Of a stretch of 61,877 bases of DNA, positions 58,339 to 61,877 are shown one piece after another. Source of the stretch: Actinomycetota bacterium (lineage in GTDB: Bacteria > Actinomycetota > Actinomycetes > Nanopelagicales > Nanopelagicaceae); contig VGAG01000003.1 of assembly GCA_016870835.1 (NCBI GenBank), forward strand, positions 1 to 61,877. Direction: 5' to 3'. The notes under the pieces were generated by a model. It did not search any database. It was not told the DNA's origin and was given only the letters and a program-made list of their open reading frames with translations. A program made the translations under genes and the position numbers. The number at the start of each line of letters is the position of its first letter. The first letter of the stretch is position 1.

Positions 58339-59796
58339 ATGCCTTTTCGTAATCTTCCGGGAGCATCGTCGCTCTCAACCGAGGAGTTCAATCGCCTCTC
58401 GGACTTGATTGCTGAGTGGCAACTTCTAGCAGATCTCTCCTTTGCAGATTTAGTCCTATGGATTCCCAAAATTGATGGAACCGGCTTTATTTCAGTCTCC
58501 CAAATTAGGCCAATGACTGCGGCAACCGTCTTTGCAAATGACATGATTGGAACTGAGATTACTTTTGGTAATCATCCAAATATTGATGAGACTTTTAAAT
58601 CCGGAAACATAATTAGAGATACTGAAGCGAGCATGATTGGCGAGTTCACGGTAAAGGAAGAAACTATCCCGGTTCGACTAAACGGAAAATCTATTGCGGT
58701 TATCTCGCGACATCGAAATGTAGAGACGATGCGAACTCCTTCAAGGCTTGAACTCAACTATCGCGAGATTGCAAATCACATTTATCGGATGGTCGCCGAA
58801 GGAAACTTTCCAGTGCAAGGAAGTGTTTATCGATCTGAGACAGCCCCGCGTGCGGGCGATGGCTTAGTGAGATTAGATGTTGATGGTCGAATCACCTTCG
58901 CAAGCCCTAATGCGCGAAGTGCATTTGCTCGTATCGGTTGGATGAAAGATATGGACGGCCAGAATCTTGGTGAGATTCTAGATAACTTAGCTGTTCCAAT
59001 GAGGGGGCGAGAGCCGCGCGAGGAGAGTTGGCGCGTTGTCTTAAGTGGAAAATTCTTAAGGCGCGATGAGTTTGAGAATTCAGATGGAGTGTTAGACCTC
59101 TTGGCTATTCCGCTTACGGAATCGGAGATCCGTATTGGAGCAATTGTTCTAGTGCATAACGTAACCGAGCTACGGCGTCGCGATCGAGCGTTAGTTAGCA
59201 AAGATGCGACTATCCGAGAGATTCACCACCGAGTAAAGAACAATCTTCAATCGGTTTCTGCGCTACTTAGATTGCAATCTAGACGTATCGATGATGGGGT
59301 AGCACGCTCGGCAATAGAAGAGGCGATTCGGCGAATCGCATCAATCGCGCATGTACACGAGACGCTTTCGACCAGCTCGCAAGATAGCGTCCTATTTGAC
59401 GATGTCGTGGTTAAGTTGTTACAGAGCGCCCTTGAGCTAAGCCCGAGACCGAGTGAAATTGAGATAAATAAGAGCGGTGAGTTCGGCGCAATCCCATCAC
59501 TTATCGCAACTCCATTAGCGCTAATCCTTACTGAGTTGATTCAAAACTCATTAGAACATGGCCTAAATGAGCGCGGGAGCAAGTTAGAGGTTTCGGCGAT
59601 TCGAAGAGGTTCCCACTTTAAAATCTCAGTTAGTGATGATGGCGCGGGAATAAGCGCTGACTTTGATCTGCTAAATAGCTCAAGTCTGGGTCTTGAGATT
59701 GTTCGAACTCTTACCGAAAATGAACTGTCAGGTGAGTTAAGGTTTGAGCGATTAGGTCAAGGTACGAAAGCAGAGATTGAATTTAATTTAAATTAA
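58339..59796 (+). CDS. pdtaS: PdtaS-like sensor histidine kinase
   Basis: Cytosolic two-component sensor; the mycobacterial homologue signals through the RNA-binding antiterminator PdtaR. The 485-aa protein has an N-terminal GAF-like domain (about 15-150), a PAS domain (about 175-285, VRLDVDGRITFASPNA), a HisKA_2 region IREIHHRVKNNLQSVSALLR with His296/His297, and an HATPase_c domain (ALILTELIQNSLEHG; DDGAGI; GLEIV). Adjacent convergent whiB1 matches Rv3220c-Rv3219 (from memory). PdtaR is not in the window. Confidence 0.92.
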   Translation: MPFRNLPGASSLSTEEFNRLSDLIAEWQLLADLSFADLVLWIPKIDGTGFISVSQIRPMTAATVFANDMIGTEITFGNHPNIDETFKSGNIIRDTEASMIGEFTVKEETIPVRLNGKSIAVISRHRNVETMRTPSRLELNYREIANHIYRMVAEGNFPVQGSVYRSETAPRAGDGLVRLDVDGRITFASPNARSAFARIGWMKDMDGQNLGEILDNLAVPMRGREPREESWRVVLSGKFLRRDEFENSDGVLDLLAIPLTESEIRIGAIVLVHNVTELRRRDRALVSKDATIREIHHRVKNNLQSVSALLRLQSRRIDDGVARSAIEEAIRRIASIAHVHETLSTSSQDSVLFDDVVVKLLQSALELSPRPSEIEINKSGEFGAIPSLIATPLALILTELIQNSLEHGLNERGSKLEVSAIRRGSHFKISVSDDGAGISADFDLLNSSSLGLEIVRTLTENELSGELRFERLGQGTKAEIEFNLN

Positions 59797-60083
59797 GAAT
59801 TCTGATTTTGAGTCTCAAGCATGCGCGCTCTATGTCGAGCTGCTCTGCGCTTCATGGCGCGGCGTTCATCTTCAGATAGGCCACCCCAAACTCCGGAATC
59901 TTGGCCGCTCTCAAGGGCCCATTGCAAGCAGGCCTCGCGGACATCGCACTTCATACAAACTTTCTTTGCCTCTTCGATCTGTGCAATTGCAGGACCAGTA
60001 TTTCCAACTGGAAAGAAGAGTTCTGGATCAACATGGCGACATGCTGCGCGGTGGCGCCAATCCATGTTCATATCCGTAGCCAC
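59793..60083 (-). CDS. whiB1: WhiB-family transcriptional regulator WhiB1
   Basis: NO-sensitive [4Fe-4S] regulator, essential in mycobacteria. The 96-aa protein has Cys15, Cys43, Cys46 and Cys52, the motif FFPVGNTGPA, GQDSGVWGG near 60-68 and the basic tail RRAMKRRAARHRAR. The GTG at 60083 is chosen because GAGGAG lies about 8 nt upstream; ATG at 60065 would give the exact classical WhiB1 start. The stop codon shares TTAA with pdtaS. Confidence 0.93.
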   Translation of the reverse strand: MATDMNMDWRHRAACRHVDPELFFPVGNTGPAIAQIEEAKKVCMKCDVREACLQWALESGQDSGVWGGLSEDERRAMKRRAARHRARMLETQNQNS

Positions 60084-60240
60084 TAAATCTCTCCTCTACA
60101 TCCTTTTATTGCCATTGCATTCGCGCGCGAGCGTGCGATTACGTTTTCTAGCTTTTCTTCCCGGATTGGGTGAAGACCCAATTCTCTCGCGTATTGGCTT
60201 CATTCTCAATACTCTCGAAAGGTGAGTTATCGCTCAGTTG
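60084..60240. promoter_or_regulatory. whiB1 upstream region
   Basis: This 157-bp gap between whiB1 and the tRNA carries a 7-bp stem with a GAAG loop at 60165-60182 (ATTGGGT/ACCCAAT). It has no U tract on either strand. I saw no small gene and could not assign the whiB1 -10 box securely. Confidence 0.35.
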
Positions 60241-60312
60241 CGCCCCCGACAGGATTCGAACCTGTGCACCTGCCTCCGGAGGGCAGTGCTCTATCCCCTG
60301 AGCTACGGGGGC
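60241..60312 (-). tRNA. tRNA-Arg (anticodon CCG)
   Basis: The minus strand folds as a full cloverleaf: acceptor GCCCCCG/CGGGGGC, D-arm GCTC/GAGC, anticodon arm CTGCC/GGCAG with loop CTCCGGA (anticodon CCG at 60279-60277), T-arm ACAGG/CCTGT with TTCGAAT, discriminator G. The 3' CCA is not encoded. It decodes CGG arginine codons. Confidence 0.95.
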
Positions 60313-60355
60313 TTTCGATAAGGCTATCAGTCAAAACTCATGCCAAGATGTGGGC

Positions 60356-60889
60356 GTGAGTGAAAATTCGATGCAAAAAGCATATTTCGCAACTGGATGT
60401 TTCTGGGGCGCTGAGCGGCGATTCTGGAAACTAGATGGAGTAATTTCAACATCAGTTGGTTATATGGGTGGAAAGCGACCTAACCCAAGTTATGAGCAAG
60501 TTTGCACCGGCACCACTAATCATGCAGAAACTGTCGAAGTCACCTTTGATCCCGGCAAGATTAGCTACGAGCGCTTGTTAGAAGAGTTCTGGACGATGCA
60601 TGATCCGACCTCACTAAATCGCCAAGGCGGTGATATTGGAACCCAATATCGAAGTGCAATCTTCACGACGACTAACGAGCAGATGATTTCTGCTGTAAAT
60701 ACCCGCGAGATTTATAACGACCTACTCGTCAGCAAGGGTTTTGATGAGATTGTGACTGAGATACAAGAAGCTAATCCACATACTTATTGGCTTGCAGAGG
60801 AATATCACCAACGGTATTTGGAGAAAAATCCAAATGGATATGACTGCCACTCATCAACCGGAATCCCGTTTCCAAAAGTGAAGGCTTGA
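60356..60889 (+). CDS. msrA: Peptide methionine-S-sulfoxide reductase MsrA
   Basis: Reduces the S-epimer of methionine sulfoxide. The 177-aa protein has the active-site motif YFATGCFWGAE with the catalytic Cys, followed by GYMGG and HDPTSLNRQGGDIGTQYRS. The GTG at 60356 is preferred: CAAGAT ends 6 nt before it. GTG 60350 and ATG 60371 are alternatives. msrB follows after 1 bp, so both epimers are covered by one operon. Confidence 0.93.
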   Translation: MSENSMQKAYFATGCFWGAERRFWKLDGVISTSVGYMGGKRPNPSYEQVCTGTTNHAETVEVTFDPGKISYERLLEEFWTMHDPTSLNRQGGDIGTQYRSAIFTTTNEQMISAVNTREIYNDLLVSKGFDEIVTEIQEANPHTYWLAEEYHQRYLEKNPNGYDCHSSTGIPFPKVKA

Positions 60890-60890
60890 A

Positions 60891-61343
60891 ATGGAATCCG
60901 GGTCCCTGCTTTCTAAGATAAATCCGCTTACTGGTAAGCCTTTTGAGGTCCAGGTTGACGATAAGAAACTTGAGGGCGAATTAGATCCACTCTCATTTGG
61001 CGTGCTTCGTAAAGCAGGCACCGAGGTCGCATTCACCGGCAAGTACTATGAAACTGAAACTATCGGAGTCTATGAATGTAAAGCTTGTGGCGCTGAATTG
61101 TTTAGAAGTGAAGAGAAATTTCACTCAGGATGCGGCTGGCCCTCTTTCTATGCGCCAAAGGCTGGCGATGCGGTAATTCTCCTTGAGGATCGCTCGCTGG
61201 CTCCACGGATACGTACTGAAGTTAGATGTGCAAAGTGCGGCTCACACCTTGGCCATGTTTTCGAGGGTGAGGGATACGCAGTCCCTACCGATCAAAGATG
61301 GTGTATTAATTCGGTTGCCCTTGTTCTAAAACCCAATCAATAA
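60891..61343 (+). CDS. msrB: Peptide methionine-R-sulfoxide reductase MsrB
   Basis: Reduces the R-epimer of methionine sulfoxide. The 150-aa protein has the zinc pairs CKAC and CAKC, GCGWPSFYAP, the conserved LGHVF and the catalytic Cys in RWCINSVAL near the C-terminus. It starts one base after the msrA stop. Its end overlaps the convergent glycosylase gene by 7 bp. Confidence 0.94.
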   Translation: MESGSLLSKINPLTGKPFEVQVDDKKLEGELDPLSFGVLRKAGTEVAFTGKYYETETIGVYECKACGAELFRSEEKFHSGCGWPSFYAPKAGDAVILLEDRSLAPRIRTEVRCAKCGSHLGHVFEGEGYAVPTDQRWCINSVALVLKPNQ

Positions 61344-61877
61344 AGCGAGTGCGCTCTCCAGCAATACCAAGCTAAATGGCTACGGTATGGGGCAAATTTA
61401 GATCCAAGTTCCTCTAACTCATCTACCTCTACATCGCGCTTCATCTTGTAGACCTTTTCCCAACCGCGGCGAACTCCCAAATCGCCAGTTGGCCAGATAT
61501 CAAGCCTTCCTATTTGAAAGATTAAAAACATCTCAACGGTCCATCTTCCAATCCCGTAGTAGGGAAGAAGAATCTCCATAATCTCTTGATCATCTTTCCG
61601 GCCTAAGGAGCGGATCGGAAGTTGCCCTGAAGTTACCGCCCGCGAAAGTTCGAGAAGTGCGCGCGCTTTATTCTCAGAACAACCCGCTTTACGGAGCTGA
61701 GAAGTGCGCATCGATGAAATTTCATTTGGGTCTAGCCGGCCACCGCTAATTGCAGCAACGCGAGCAACAATTGTTGCGGCTGCCTTAGTTGAGAGCTGTT
61801 GGCTCAAAATCGAATCGGCGAGAGATTCAAAATTGCTTGAAGTAGGACGGCGAACTCCAATTGGAGCAGGTCCGAAT
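61337..61877 (-). CDS. DNA-3-methyladenine glycosylase-like HhH-GPD protein (5' truncated by window)
   Basis: Base-excision repair glycosylase. The frame is open to the window edge, and the visible 179 residues contain LADSILSQQLSTKAAATI (AlkA-type QQLS motif), a helix-hairpin-helix with GIGRWTVEMFLIF, and IWPTGDLGVRRG carrying the catalytic Asp. This is the C-terminal two thirds of an AlkA-like enzyme. A TTG at 61807 is internal, because the sequence upstream of it is also family-like. Confidence 0.87.
   Translation of the reverse strand, partial: FGPAPIGVRRPTSSNFESLADSILSQQLSTKAAATIVARVAAISGGRLDPNEISSMRTSQLRKAGCSENKARALLELSRAVTSGQLPIRSLGRKDDQEIMEILLPYYGIGRWTVEMFLIFQIGRLDIWPTGDLGVRRGWEKVYKMKRDVEVDELEELGSKFAPYRSHLAWYCWRAHSLY

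Noticed and set aside
56595-60182. Two 7-bp stems with GAAG loops (56595-56612 and 60165-60182) as terminators or a repeat family
   Set aside because: Stem sequences differ, no U tract follows on either strand, and only two copies were found.
1-61877. CRISPR arrays, insertion sequences, phage genes, attachment sites or a replication origin
   Set aside because: No spaced direct repeats, transposase or integrase motifs, terminal inverted repeats or DnaA-box clusters were seen; all genes fit a conserved chromosomal background.

Overview
The window reads as a chromosomal segment of a streamlined, moderate-to-low GC actinobacterium, most likely a freshwater acI / Nanopelagicales-type planktonic lineage (lineage is an inference). 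Actinobacterial markers seen directly are two WhiB proteins, MtrA/MtrB, a PdtaS-type kinase, mycothiol deacetylase MshB, actinobacterial DapD and DapC, an LCP protein, and small conserved actinobacterial families (DUF3107, DUF3117, DUF3499, DUF5719, DUF6459-like). Coding density is extreme: no gap exceeds about 225 bp, genes within operons overlap by 1-4 bp, and most tail-to-tail gene pairs overlap at their stop codons. There are no insertion sequences, phage genes or CRISPR arrays; the only RNA gene found is a tRNA-Arg(CCG).

Region 1 (1-20.9 kb) is a nucleoside scavenging and degradation cluster: cytidine and adenosine deaminases, a cytochrome P450, two nucleoside hydrolases, two tandem uridine phosphorylases, an MFS carrier, a nucleoside deoxyribosyltransferase, a queuosine-salvage-type glycosylase, a complete BMP-type nucleoside ABC transporter, ribokinase, deoxyribose-phosphate aldolase, a full-length and a catalytically truncated aldehyde dehydrogenase, and a phosphosugar mutase. 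Together these can take up nucleosides, split base from sugar and feed (deoxy)ribose phosphate into central metabolism. Maf and a gamma-glutamylcyclotransferase-like gene head the mutase-deoC operon.

Region 2 (20.9-26.4 kb) is envelope related: a PurK-C-terminal-like remnant, UDP-glucose dehydrogenase, an LCP ligase, a membrane-anchored glycosyltransferase and a SpoIID-domain protein. Region 3 (26.4-32.5 kb) matches the conserved actinobacterial order dapD - LOG - DUF3117 - O-methyltransferase - tatB - mrp, with a leucyl aminopeptidase and an orphan sigma-region-4-like protein added. Region 4 (32.5-42.4 kb) holds transporters, a PHP phosphoesterase, MarC, an MpaB-like oxygenase, a ParA-like ATPase, DUF3107/TetR, mshB, cysS, fdxA, dapC and a sugar nucleotidyltransferase.

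Region 5 (42.4-56.1 kb) is the conserved whiB2 - giant glycosyltransferase - DUF5719 - DUF3499 - manB - ahcY - mtrA - mtrB - comFC - secA block, without the lpqB and hpf genes expected after mtrB and comFC. Region 6 (56.1-61.9 kb) has a DUF6459-like gene, a CpaB/CpaE-like pair, pdtaS and whiB1, the tRNA, msrA/msrB and a truncated HhH-GPD glycosylase at the edge. Across the window at least twelve genes have a TANNNT box ending exactly 6 nt before the start codon and no evident Shine-Dalgarno sequence, which points to widespread leaderless transcription.
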